Source: CAWUIO01 sp963922455 (lineage in GTDB: Bacteria; Bacteroidota; Bacteroidia; Cytophagales; Microscillaceae). Taken from it: a stretch of DNA of 54,430 bases. Below are positions 26,091 to 34,974 of the stretch, piece after piece. The stretch lies in the NCBI GenBank assembly GCA_963922455.1, contig CAWUIO010000036.1:1-54430 (forward strand), read 5' to 3'. The notes under the pieces were generated by a model. It worked only from the letters and a program-made list of their open reading frames with translations. It was not told the DNA's origin and searched no databases. Both the position numbers and the translations under genes were made by a program. Every line of letters begins with the position of its first letter. Positions within the stretch are counted from its first letter, which is position 1.

Positions 26091-27470
26091 CTAGGGGCTT
26101 ATTTTTTCGCCTAATATATCGATATTTTCTCCTCTTATGAGCTCGAAGTAGCGGACTATTCCTTCCCGGTCTCTTCTAAAGACAATTTGGATCTCAAAGT
26201 CTAAGGGAAAAAAGGTATTTTGGTTTTCGGGGTATAGCAAGAGTTTAGGTATTCCTTCTCCGTGAATTTGTAATAGACTGTCTACTAGCACAAAAGAAAT
26301 TTTCCGGTCCAAGTTGGTTTGGTACGTTCCGGCATACTCTGCCAGCAGGCTATCGGGCAAGGTGAGCGGGTCGGGTATTTTCCGGCCCCAGTATAATTTG
26401 TTTAATACATTCTCTCCATACGTCAAGGCAGAGCGGATGATGTTATTACACACAATACGGCCATTGTCGGCATTGGTAAATACGACAATACCGCTATGAG
26501 ACTTAGGAAACAAAACCATCGAGGTGGCCACTCCAATGTCTCCTCCATCATGATTAATGACATATTCTCCTTCGGGCAGCCCCTCAACTACCGTCCAGCC
26601 GAGGCCTTGGTGGGCATTTTGGTGAATTTCGGCGTGGGGAGTTTTCATTTCTTCCAAGGTAGCTAGGGAGAAAATCGAGCTATCCAAGGCATTCATGGCA
26701 AACTTGAGCAGATCGTCTACGGTAATCAACAGGTCATCGGCGGCACTAACCCAATGAGTTTTGTAATAGGCATCGTGGGCCCGGCCTTCTCCATCGTACC
26801 AATGGGCAAATCGCATGGTGTCTTCTTCTTCCAACCAACGTAAGGTGGCATCTTCCATCTCAAAAGGGGTAAAAACCAAAGAATCTACCAGTCTATCCAG
26901 TTTAAGGTCAAATTTACTTTCAAGAGCGGCCGCCAGGTATTCAAAGCCCTCCCCTGAATATTGGAAGCGTTCTCCCGGATGAAAATCGAAAGCCAATTTA
27001 TTTTCGGGGTGCATCCGCCGCCAATTTTTAAAGCCGGTCGTATGGCTCAAGACGTGCCGGGTGGTAAGCTGACGGTGTAGGGTATCTTCTTGCACATCGG
27101 GATCAATCCAATAGTGGTATAAGGGCTCGTCTAAGTCCCACTCTCCTTCTTCCACCAATTTGAGGGTGGCCATGGTCACAATGGTTTTGGTGAGCGAAGC
27201 CACATTAAATATGGTATTGACGGGGGCATCCCGGTTCATTTGGTGTTCGCCATATACTTTTACCAAGCGGGTTTTTCCATTTTGAAGAATCCCCACTCCC
27301 ACACAGGGTACCAAGTATTCGGCTTGCCACTGCGGTATTTTGGCGTTTAAAACGGCCTCCAGGGAATCAATAAATACAGATTTTTCGGCGTGTGAGTCCT
27401 CCGAGGAGGGATGAGATTGGCAAGAAGAAAGGAAAAGGAGCGTAAATAGAATGTGTTGTACAAGTTTCAT
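26091..27470 (-). CDS. Serine hydrolase, beta-lactamase class C family, lipoprotein
   Basis: A 459-residue protein starting MKLVQHILFT with lipobox LSSC at residue 17, so probably anchored in the outer membrane. The active-site Ser92-x-x-Lys95 is in ASLTK. The second motif is YSGEGFEYL and the third is HDGGDIGVA in place of KTG. A C-terminal extension (YAGTYQTNLDRKISFVL onward) is a small beta-barrel common in this family. Such enzymes cleave D-Ala-containing peptides or esters. It is first in an operon with the ATP-grasp and alpha/beta hydrolase genes. ATG 27470 is chosen because the longer frame lacks a plausible signal. Confidence 0.88.
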   Translation of the reverse strand: MKLVQHILFTLLFLSSCQSHPSSEDSHAEKSVFIDSLEAVLNAKIPQWQAEYLVPCVGVGILQNGKTRLVKVYGEHQMNRDAPVNTIFNVASLTKTIVTMATLKLVEEGEWDLDEPLYHYWIDPDVQEDTLHRQLTTRHVLSHTTGFKNWRRMHPENKLAFDFHPGERFQYSGEGFEYLAAALESKFDLKLDRLVDSLVFTPFEMEDATLRWLEEEDTMRFAHWYDGEGRAHDAYYKTHWVSAADDLLITVDDLLKFAMNALDSSIFSLATLEEMKTPHAEIHQNAHQGLGWTVVEGLPEGEYVINHDGGDIGVATSMVLFPKSHSGIVVFTNADNGRIVCNNIIRSALTYGENVLNKLYWGRKIPDPLTLPDSLLAEYAGTYQTNLDRKISFVLVDSLLQIHGEGIPKLLLYPENQNTFFPLDFEIQIVFRRDREGIVRYFELIRGENIDILGEKISP

Positions 27471-27599
27471 GCAGATGAAATGAGGTGATGCGGCCCCTTG
27501 GAAGCGTGGCCCCGTGCGTTTGGGTGTCTTGTGCTCCCTTGTAAAAGCCAAGTATAGGAGCTATTTGCATTTAGCTGCACCAATATTGTACCAAAATTA

Positions 27600-27727
27600 G
27601 GGGCTTGCCCGCGCATAGCCTTTTCTTTTTACTTGTTAGAATTGAGCGGGCGCGGGCCGGGCTATCGCTACTCGCCGGCCTACCCTCTACCAGCGGCGGG
27701 CTCAAACAGGCCGCTCTATCCCTAAGC
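27600..27727 (-). repeat. GC-rich interspersed repeat, copy 7 (arm of composite unit 2)
   Basis: Minus-orientation copy from GGGGCTTGCCCGCGC to CCCTAAGC. The central stem, read in its own orientation, is GGCCGG with CCGGCC around CGAGTAGCGATAGC. It forms a composite unit with the core and copy 8. Confidence 0.9.
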
Positions 27728-27862
27728 TGAAGAAGAAGCGAGAAGAGAGATGAGAGATGTAAAATCTGTTTGGACAGCTTTACAAGACCATAAAGACGCG
27801 ATTGCAAAGGAATTGCAGGCGTGCAGATGGCAACAAAAACCCCTATCTCTCCTCCCCAAATG
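27728..27862. repeat. Core of composite unit 2
   Basis: About 135 bp homologous to 21606-21805 but inverted and about 40 bp shorter. Shared stretches include TGTAAAATCTGTTTGGACAG and GACCATAAAGAC. The deletion joins at a short TTG/TAAAG microhomology. No gene is evident. Confidence 0.8.
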
Positions 27863-27990
27863 GCTTAGGGATGGAGCGCATGTTTGAGCTCGTGCAGGCC
27901 CGTGCGGAAAGGCAGCGAGTAGCGAGAGCCCGACCGGCGCAGGTAGGGTTTTACAAATAGCCCCTTATTTTTTTAGCGCCGGGAAGCCCC
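27863..27990 (+). repeat. GC-rich interspersed repeat, copy 8 (arm of composite unit 2)
   Basis: Plus-orientation copy from GCTTAGGGATGGAGCGC to GCCGGGAAGCCCC, with GCGAGTAGCGAGAGCCC in the centre. Confidence 0.88.
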
Positions 27991-28257
27991 AGTTTTCTTG
28001 TTCTATTTTCACATAAAAATAGAAGTTAAACATCTTAGCCCTTGTCTGGGGCAATTACTTTGCTCCGTAAGCTAAGCAAGGTGGGGAGGAAAAGCCTCGA
28101 TGCTATGTTAACCTCTATCTCTTAAGACTGTAACCGCTAGCGTATCTATTCACGGGATACATTACCTCAGTGAGAAAGACAGATGCTTCGTTGCAAATAC
28201 TCCTCAAAGTTTCACGTCCTTTTAAAAGCTGCTCTACCTCAGAAGAGTACCATTTTT
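27991..28257. promoter_or_regulatory. Upstream region of the TPR/SpoIIE gene
   Basis: About 270 bp, no repeat copies and no convincing gene. The open frame upstream of the chosen start (from 28183) lacks a signal and is probably not translated. The promoter presumably lies here. Confidence 0.35.
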
Positions 28258-30441
28258 ATGAAAAAAATTTATCTTCTTATTTTTATTTTTTTGGTACTGG
28301 TTACTAAACCATATGCCCAAGACAAAACCTTGGACAGTCTCTGGAGGGTGTATAACACTTTGTCGGCAGAAAAAGAAAAAATCGATATCCTTCTTGACAT
28401 TGCTTACCTCTATCGACTTAATAATCCGGATAGTACTATACTCTTGGCTCGTGAAGCTATAAAAAGATCTCAGGACATATCCTTTGACAAAGGAATTGCC
28501 TGGGGATATAACCGTTTGGGAGTAGGATATCTCGTCTTGGGTAAATTACCCATTGTCTTAGACAATTTACAAAAAGCCGAACGCATATTCAGTAAGATTG
28601 ATGATGAAATGGGACTGGCTAGTACGTATCTGCAAAGGGGGACCTTCCACTCGGCCGAAAAGGAGTATGATAAAGCCTTAATAGATTACAAAAAAGCCTT
28701 GGAGCTCTATCAGAAAATTGATGACAAAGATTACATCATGCGAGCCCTCAATAACATGGGTACCTCGTATTATTATCAAAAGAACTATCAAGATGCGTTA
28801 ATTTATTACCAAAAAGCCTTGCACGTAAAAGGTATCACCATCAAACCCTTGCTCAGGGCCATTCTTAAAAATAATATAGGCTTGTGCCAGGTTGGCGGGG
28901 AAGAATATGACCTTGGCACGCAATCTTTATTGGATGCCCGTGAGATTTTTAAAGAATTAAACGATATCAAAAATTTAAGCGAAAATACGTATTGGATTGC
29001 CTTCGCATATGCTCAAGATAAAAACTATCCTCAAGCCCAGCTCTATGGTTTGGAAGCCCTTGAATTATCACAAAAGGCCCAAAACACCATCACAACCAAC
29101 CGCATAGCGAAGCTTTTGGTAGAAATATTTAAAAAGCAGCAAGACTTTGAGCGGGCCCTCCTTTACGCTGAACTTTATGAAGAAACCAATGATACGCTGT
29201 ATAGTGCAGAAAAAGCAAATCTCATCGCCAACCTCGAGGCCAATGCTGAATTGGAGAAGAAAGACCTAGAAATCTCGAACCAGAAAGAGATTAACTATTT
29301 TCAAAAACTTACCAACTATTTGGTACTCTTCTTTTTAATTATTGCTTTGCTCCTTGTCTATACCTTCTATAAAAGTCGGTTAAAAGAAACCAAATCCAAA
29401 CTGTTGCTGAGCCAACAAAATGAAAAAATTCTTAGCCAATCTGAGGAGCTTCGAAGTACCAATGAAAAACTCCACACCTCTCAGAAAGCAGTCCTAGCTC
29501 AAAACGTTGAACTCCAACAACAATCCAAAGAATTACTTTCTCAAAAAGAACAACTAGAGCAACTTGTACGAGAATTAGGACAAGCTTATAAAAAAATAAA
29601 GTCTAATAAACATATGCTTTTGAGGTCGATGGACGAGCTCCAACAAAAAAAGGCTGAAATAAGCCAGCAAAATAAACGTATCCAACAAAGCATGAAAGCG
29701 GGCTTGACCATCCAACAAGCCATCTTGCCCGAAACGGCTGCACTCAAAAATGTATTTAGCGATCACTTTGTCTTATACCTCCCCAAAGATACCGTCTCAG
29801 GTGATTTTTATTGGGTTGAAGAAACCCCTGATCAAGTCTTTATGGCGGTGGTAGATTGTACCGGGCACGGAGTACCCGGCGCATTTATGTCTATGATCGG
29901 CAATACCTTACTTGAGCGGATTGTAGTAATCCAAGGCCTACATTCTCCCGAACATATCTTAGAAAGCCTACATCAAGAGATATTCAAATCTCTAAAACAA
30001 GACAAAAACGACAATAACTATGGGATGGATGTAGCCCTCCTTGTAATGGATAAAAAGAAAAACGAGGGCCAAAAAACTAAAATCCGGTTTAGTGGGGCCA
30101 AAATCCCCTTACACTATCTCAGAGCCCAAGATAAGACCTTACAAACAATCAAAGGGGCCCGTAAAGCCATTGGGGGGCAACAACCACCAAACAAACAATT
30201 TAGCTCAAGCCAACTTTGGCTAGAAGCAGGCGACATGCTTTATCTAGGTTCCGATGGATTAGCCGATCAAAACGATCAGAACCGGAAGAAGTTTGGGATT
30301 CAAAAAATAAAAACTATACTTGAAAAACACGCAGGCCTTGAACTAGCTTGTCAAAAGAAAGCTCTTCAAGAATCGCTTCTCCAACATCAAGGAGATTCAG
30401 ATCAAAGAGATGATATCCTGATGATTGGTATCAAAATATAG
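28258..30441 (+). CDS. TPR-repeat membrane protein with SpoIIE/PP2C-type phosphatase domain
   Basis: A 727-residue signalling protein: signal peptide (MKKIYLLIFIFLVLVTKPYAQ), a periplasmic array of about six TPR units (for example YDKALIDYKKALELYQKI and YQDALIYYQKALHV), a transmembrane helix LTNYLVLFFLIIALLLVYTF (about residues 350-370), a long Gln/Glu-rich coiled coil, then a C-terminal PP2C-like serine phosphatase. Catalytic acidic residues are visible in VSGDFYWVEE, VVDCTGHGVPGAFMS, GSDGLADQ and RDDILMIG. The family dephosphorylates anti-sigma antagonists or related regulators. ATG 28258 is used because it opens a signal peptide. Confidence 0.92.
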   Translation: MKKIYLLIFIFLVLVTKPYAQDKTLDSLWRVYNTLSAEKEKIDILLDIAYLYRLNNPDSTILLAREAIKRSQDISFDKGIAWGYNRLGVGYLVLGKLPIVLDNLQKAERIFSKIDDEMGLASTYLQRGTFHSAEKEYDKALIDYKKALELYQKIDDKDYIMRALNNMGTSYYYQKNYQDALIYYQKALHVKGITIKPLLRAILKNNIGLCQVGGEEYDLGTQSLLDAREIFKELNDIKNLSENTYWIAFAYAQDKNYPQAQLYGLEALELSQKAQNTITTNRIAKLLVEIFKKQQDFERALLYAELYEETNDTLYSAEKANLIANLEANAELEKKDLEISNQKEINYFQKLTNYLVLFFLIIALLLVYTFYKSRLKETKSKLLLSQQNEKILSQSEELRSTNEKLHTSQKAVLAQNVELQQQSKELLSQKEQLEQLVRELGQAYKKIKSNKHMLLRSMDELQQKKAEISQQNKRIQQSMKAGLTIQQAILPETAALKNVFSDHFVLYLPKDTVSGDFYWVEETPDQVFMAVVDCTGHGVPGAFMSMIGNTLLERIVVIQGLHSPEHILESLHQEIFKSLKQDKNDNNYGMDVALLVMDKKKNEGQKTKIRFSGAKIPLHYLRAQDKTLQTIKGARKAIGGQQPPNKQFSSSQLWLEAGDMLYLGSDGLADQNDQNRKKFGIQKIKTILEKHAGLELACQKKALQESLLQHQGDSDQRDDILMIGIKI

Positions 30442-30592
30442 CCTTTCCCCCCTACTCACTTGCCCTAAACGGCCACAATTTAGAAAGGAACTTCCTTGCG
30501 AAAATTGATCCTTAGTCATGGAAACCTAGGTTTACTACGAATAACTTGTTAAATTGAGTATTGTCCCGCAAAAACACATACACCTTTTAATT

Positions 30593-30967
30593 ATGTCTAA
30601 GCCACTATCCCCTTACTCCCATTTTGCCACCCTGCTGCCTGTGCAGGACATTGAAAAATCTATCAAATTCTATCAAGAAAAATTAGGCTTTGAAGTAACA
30701 TTTACTTGGAAAAATCCTGTGGAATATGCCGTGTTGAAAGGGGGAGATCAAGTGGCCATCCACCTCACCAAAAGAGAAGACAAGCTCCAGCCCTCACCCG
30801 TGCACACCGCTTTGTATATTTTTGTCCATGATGTAGATGACCTTTACACCGATCTAAATCAAAGAGGGGTAGAGATTTTGACTCCTCTCGGGGATAGAGA
30901 CTATTATATGCGCGATTTTGATATCAAAGATCCAGATGGTTATATCCTATGTTTTGGTAAGGGTTAA
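30593..30967 (+). CDS. VOC (glyoxalase/bleomycin-resistance) family protein
   Basis: A 124-residue single VOC module pair. LLPVQDIEKSIKFYQEKLGFEV opens the first beta-alpha-beta-beta-beta unit and VDDLYTDLNQRGVEI the second. FDIKDPDGYILCFG carries the typical metal-site Asp/Glu-Pro-Asp-Gly strand. Members are metal-dependent lyases, dioxygenases or drug-binding proteins; the specific role cannot be told. Start ATG 30593 (MSKPLSPYS). Confidence 0.85.
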   Translation: MSKPLSPYSHFATLLPVQDIEKSIKFYQEKLGFEVTFTWKNPVEYAVLKGGDQVAIHLTKREDKLQPSPVHTALYIFVHDVDDLYTDLNQRGVEILTPLGDRDYYMRDFDIKDPDGYILCFGKG

Positions 30968-31155
30968 TCTATAGTACAAAAGCCATGTACTCCTCACAGG
31001 ACTTCTCCAGAAAAGATCATTTACACCCATTAACATAATATTAACAATCCTGAGGAATTAAAGGAAATCCAGTGCAACTTGACACGTCGTATGTTATGTG
31101 TATTTACTTTTTAATTCAGGTTGGCTTCTGTAGATAACTTCAAATTCCTCTATGT

Positions 31156-31929
31156 ATGAAACTATTACTTACGGTACTCGCTTTCCTTGGGCCTATTATG
31201 CAATTTGCCATGGCCATTGTTTCTGTATTTGTCACCGACTTTGCCGATTTACAAAGTAAGTATGGCATACCCGAGCCCCTATATTTAGAGCCCGCTCCTA
31301 TGGCATTCTTGATTTGGAATGTTATCTTTTTGAGTTACATAGCCTTGGGCATTTATCAGCTCCAACCTTCCTTGCGCCATGATCCGCAATGGACAAAGGC
31401 AAGGCCCTATGTTTTTTTAAGCTGTTTAGGCAATATCATTTGGTTTTTAGGGGATTTTCAGGCCAATTTATTTATAAGCCTAATAGGCTTTACCCTCATG
31501 TTGCTCACCCTTACGCAACTTAATATGATCTTCCAACTAGGGGAAAGCAGTAGCTCCCCTAGCGAGCGGTGGCTAGTCAAACTCCCCATTTCTATTTTCT
31601 ACGGTTGGATCACGATTGCCTATCCTTTGGGGTTTACCCTCTGGCTGATGCAAGAATTTCGCCTGACAGGCCGCGAAGTATTTAGCCCCGAAATCTGGTC
31701 AACCCTCATTGTGTTAGTGGCTTTGTTAATTTTTGCTACACTCTTATGGTTGAGAAAAGTAAGCCTGGTTTATGTCTGTGCCGGCATATGGGGGCTATAC
31801 TGGATTTATCAGTCCAATACCGGTTTGAGAGAAGTATTAGCGATAACGGCAGCATGGGCTGCCGGAATACTCTTGTTGGAAATAGTATGGGTAAAAGGAC
31901 TCGCCACTTATGTACGAAAAGCTACTTAG
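31156..31929 (+). CDS. TspO/MBR-like integral membrane protein (tryptophan-rich sensory family)
   Basis: A 257-residue protein with about seven transmembrane segments. Features recalling TspO are PAPMAFLIWNVIFLSYIALGIYQL (split around residues 47-70), WTKARPYVFLSCLGNIIWFLG and many Trp residues. It is longer than standard TspO (about 160) but similar to longer bacterial relatives. TspO proteins bind porphyrins and other hydrophobic ligands in stress control. Assignment is moderate; a different polytopic membrane family is possible. Confidence 0.55.
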   Translation: MKLLLTVLAFLGPIMQFAMAIVSVFVTDFADLQSKYGIPEPLYLEPAPMAFLIWNVIFLSYIALGIYQLQPSLRHDPQWTKARPYVFLSCLGNIIWFLGDFQANLFISLIGFTLMLLTLTQLNMIFQLGESSSSPSERWLVKLPISIFYGWITIAYPLGFTLWLMQEFRLTGREVFSPEIWSTLIVLVALLIFATLLWLRKVSLVYVCAGIWGLYWIYQSNTGLREVLAITAAWAAGILLLEIVWVKGLATYVRKAT

Positions 31930-32063
31930 CAGCCTTGTTTCCTTATATGCAGTTTATAAATAGGTTTCCAAATCATATACCCTCTTCTTTGTATTGTAGG
32001 TAAAGCTTGCATTTTTTACCCCATTTTAAATGAATTAAAACAATTAAGTGTTGTTGATTTTAG

Positions 32064-32098
32064 AAAACCGACCCCGTATGGAGTCGGTTTTTCTTTTT
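32064..32098 (+). terminator. Rho-independent terminator
   Basis: Perfect 9 bp stem AAAACCGAC / GTCGGTTTT with a 10-base loop followed by TTCTTTTT. It lies downstream of the TspO-like gene and upstream of the TetR gene, so it separates these two units. Confidence 0.85.
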
Positions 32099-32141
32099 AC
32101 TTTAGTGACTTAGCCCAAAGCGAAATAGCCTAATTACTCCT

Positions 32142-32744
32142 ATGAATAAGAAAGAAGCCATTCTGGATGTCGCTCGAGAGCTTTTTCAAAAACAAGGATA
32201 TGCCCAAACCAGCTTAGAAGATATCGCGCAAAGCCTTAATATTCGTAAATCTGGTATTTACTATTATTTCCCCAACAAAGAAGCCCTCTTTTATCAGACC
32301 TTTTCCAGCGAGTGGATTGAAGACCTGGAACAGTTTGGCAAAAGTTTAGCCACCAAAGCCGATCTGGACCAACGGATCCTGCAATATGCCCAGCTTACCA
32401 TTCGTCACGTTCGGAATATTCTATTGCATTATGGCACCTCGGCCCAGATAGTCCTCGAGACTCGAAAACTTTTTCGGTCTAAGACCATAGTCCGTATCCA
32501 AGAGATGAAAACGGCCTTCTATACCCATAGCATTCAAGAAGGCCAAACCCAAGGACTCTATCGTTCCGATATATCAGCCGAAAACCTAGGAAAACAACTC
32601 ATGAGCCTGAGCGATGCCTTAGAGACCCGTCATTTGTATTACATGGAAAAAACCCATCCGGAGATGGCCGACTATGATGAAATTGAAAAAAACTTGATAG
32701 AGATCATCACTTATATTTTGGCTGGAATAAAAAAAAACATTTGA
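32142..32744 (+). CDS. TetR/AcrR-family transcriptional regulator
   Basis: A 200-residue repressor-type protein. The N-terminal helix-turn-helix reads AQTSLEDIAQSLNIRKSGIYYYF (about residues 22-44) after ILDVARELFQKQGY. The C-terminal helical ligand domain is divergent. It precedes the Rieske-P450 gene by 70 bp on the same strand, and a near-perfect palindrome lies across its stop codon. It probably represses the P450 and responds to the P450 substrate. Confidence 0.9.
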   Translation: MNKKEAILDVARELFQKQGYAQTSLEDIAQSLNIRKSGIYYYFPNKEALFYQTFSSEWIEDLEQFGKSLATKADLDQRILQYAQLTIRHVRNILLHYGTSAQIVLETRKLFRSKTIVRIQEMKTAFYTHSIQEGQTQGLYRSDISAENLGKQLMSLSDALETRHLYYMEKTHPEMADYDEIEKNLIEIITYILAGIKKNI

Positions 32745-32767
32745 ACGTTTTTTAATTTCGTTCAAAT
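32739..32767 (+). promoter_or_regulatory. Palindromic operator candidate before the P450 gene
   Basis: ATTTGAACG at 32739-32747 and CGTTCAAAT at 32759-32767 are exact inverted repeats separated by 11 T/A-rich bases. The left half overlaps the TetR stop codon (TGA 32742-32744). Position 48-76 bp before the P450 start and symmetry suit a TetR-family operator. Confidence 0.65.
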
Positions 32768-32814
32768 TTTGTAAAATTGAAATATTAAAGGCTAGCAATA
32801 AAAGACGATCGTAT

Positions 32815-34584
32815 ATGTCAGATCTAATACCCGTACTCCCTGTCACGGAGTTACCCTCCCATAAGCCCACCGGGTTTGAATTGGAAGGGCAAAGTCTTGT
32901 TATTGTACCCCACCAAGGAAAGTTTCAAGTATTTGATGGGAAATGCCCGCACCAAGGCACCTTTCTTTCCGAAGGATGGCTGGAAGACGGGAAGTTAGTT
33001 TGCCGCACCCATCAATGGCGCTTTGACTGTGGCAGTGGGAAAAAGCAAGGCAAACCCCTGGCTTGTTTGCAGAAAATTGCCTGCCAAGTACAAGAGGAAA
33101 CATTGTACCTGGAAAGACCCTCCTTTGAAGCCTTCAAGAATCAAACTCAAGACATACCTACTCAAGCGGTACGCAGCCTGGATGACCTTCCTGGCCCCAA
33201 AACCCTACCCATCCTCGGGAATGTCCATCAATTTCGGGGGGCGCTATTTCACCAAACCATCGAAAATTGGGCTAAGGAGCACGGCGATTTATTTAAATTA
33301 ATGGTGGGAGGCAAACGCTTAATCGTAAGCACCAATCCCGAACTCAACCTACAAATCCTCAAAAACCGGCCCCACGGGTTCTCCAGAAGCTCCCGCATTC
33401 AGGGAATTTTTAAAGACCTGGGCCTCATAGGCGTATTCAATGCCGAGGGTGAACAATGGCGCCGCCATCGCCAATTTGTTATGCAAGCCCTGGCCCACAA
33501 AAATTTGAAGCAATTCTATCCTGTCGTTTCCATGGTAAGCCAAAGGCTCCGAAAACGATGGAAAAAAGCCTCCCAAGAAAATCAAGCTATTGACGTGCAG
33601 AAAGATCTCATGCGGCTTACGGTAGATGCCACCACCAATCTGGCTTTTGGCTATGATATGAATACCCTGGAGGAAAAAAGTGATCAGATCCAAGAGCATT
33701 TAGAAAAGGTCTTCCCCACTTTGAATCGCCGCTTGTACTCTCCCTTTCCGTATTGGCGCTACTTCAAATTGCCCATAGACAAACAGACCGACCGGGCCAT
33801 GGCCGCCATCAAGAAAAAGATTGATGAAATCTTAGAAGAAACCCGAGAGATTATAAAGCAACAGCCCGAATTAAAAGAGAACCCTCGCAATTTTCTGGAA
33901 GCCTTACTGGTAGCCCGCGACGAAGAAGGTAGTACATTTGATGACAATGAAATCTACTCCAATGTATTTACCATGCTGGTGGCCGGAGAAGATACCACGG
34001 CCAACACCATTTCTTGGATGATGTATTATTGTACCCAATACCCTGAGGTACAAAAAAAGTTGCAAGCCGAAGTAGATGCCGTCCTGGGAAAAGAAGATAT
34101 TTTGGAAGACCACAACCGGGCCCGGGAATTACGCTACCTAGATGCCCTCGCTCAAGAGACAATGCGCTTTAAGCCTGTGGCCCCGGTCAATGGGGTAACG
34201 GCTTTACAGGATATGACTTTAAACCAAGTTTTTATCCCCAAAGACACTTCACTCTTACTTATTAGCCGTCCGGGTGGATTTAAGGAGTCGGCCTATCCCG
34301 ATGCGTATGCCTTTAAGCCTGGGCGTTGGCTTGATCCTGATTTTCGTAAACAAGACCGGTACAATATTCCTTTTGGTTCCGGCCCGCGGCTTTGTCCGGG
34401 GCGGGGCTTGGCTATGATGGAGATCTACGCCACGATGGCCATGATAGCCCGTAATTTTGACCTAAGCTTGGCTCCTCAGGAAAAAGAGGTCCAAGAACAC
34501 CTGGCTTTCACGATGATGCCGCAGCATTTGTTCATTCGCTTAAAAGAAAGAGTCTTGAGCGATGCCGCGCCCAGCCAGGCCTGA
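32815..34584 (+). CDS. Rieske [2Fe-2S] domain fused to cytochrome P450
   Basis: A 589-residue two-domain protein. Residues 1-105 form a Rieske ferredoxin with ligands Cys44/His46 (GKCPHQG) and Cys63/His66 (VCRTHQWRFDCGSG). From about residue 123 (LDDLPGPKTLPILGNVHQF) follows a full P450: the I-helix AGEDTTANT at 390-398, ExxR at Glu448-Arg451, and the haem loop FGSGPRLCPGRG with Cys527. The P450 part resembles fatty-acid or terpenoid hydroxylases with a proline-rich hinge. The Rieske domain presumably delivers electrons directly to the haem, an unusual order of domains. A TetR regulator and palindrome lie immediately upstream. Redox donor and substrate are unknown. Confidence 0.92.
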   Translation: MSDLIPVLPVTELPSHKPTGFELEGQSLVIVPHQGKFQVFDGKCPHQGTFLSEGWLEDGKLVCRTHQWRFDCGSGKKQGKPLACLQKIACQVQEETLYLERPSFEAFKNQTQDIPTQAVRSLDDLPGPKTLPILGNVHQFRGALFHQTIENWAKEHGDLFKLMVGGKRLIVSTNPELNLQILKNRPHGFSRSSRIQGIFKDLGLIGVFNAEGEQWRRHRQFVMQALAHKNLKQFYPVVSMVSQRLRKRWKKASQENQAIDVQKDLMRLTVDATTNLAFGYDMNTLEEKSDQIQEHLEKVFPTLNRRLYSPFPYWRYFKLPIDKQTDRAMAAIKKKIDEILEETREIIKQQPELKENPRNFLEALLVARDEEGSTFDDNEIYSNVFTMLVAGEDTTANTISWMMYYCTQYPEVQKKLQAEVDAVLGKEDILEDHNRARELRYLDALAQETMRFKPVAPVNGVTALQDMTLNQVFIPKDTSLLLISRPGGFKESAYPDAYAFKPGRWLDPDFRKQDRYNIPFGSGPRLCPGRGLAMMEIYATMAMIARNFDLSLAPQEKEVQEHLAFTMMPQHLFIRLKERVLSDAAPSQA

Positions 34585-34691
34585 TGTTTTGAATCATTTT
34601 TGATTATTTTCACAATACCCAATATCCATAGCAGTACTCCCTTGCATACTATTACCATACAAACTTGAAGGAGTAACTGAACCCTTAAAAC

Positions 34692-34750
34692 CAAGCTTTC
34701 TGCGAAGAGGTCAAGCCCGATCTCGACCGAAAGCTTGTTTTTTTATTTTA
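34692..34750 (+). terminator. Rho-independent terminator after the P450 gene
   Basis: CAAGCTTTC (34692-34700) pairs perfectly with GAAAGCTTG (34729-34737) around a GC-richer loop, followed by a T-rich run. It lies about 110 bp after the P450 stop and directly before a GC-rich repeat. Confidence 0.8.
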
Positions 34751-34879
34751 GGGGCTTGCCCGCGCTAGTCAATATCCTGGTAAATTACAAAAGCGTATCC
34801 GCGCGGGCCGGGCTTTCGCGACTCGCCAGGCCACCCACCTACCCACAACGGGCTCAAACAATCGCTCTATCCCTAAGCC
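34751..34879 (-). repeat. GC-rich interspersed repeat, copy 9
   Basis: Minus-orientation copy from GGGGCTTGCCCGCGC to CCCTAAGCC, diverged in the arm (ACAACGGGCTCAAACAATCG). The central part is CCGGGCTTTCGCGACTCGCC. Confidence 0.85.
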
Positions 34880-34974
34880 AAGTTGGCTAGCATTCGGAAG
34901 TTTAAGATTCAGCTGGCAAGTTTTGGCAAGCTAAACCTGAAACCGTATATTGCTTTTAAGCCACATGCATGTTT

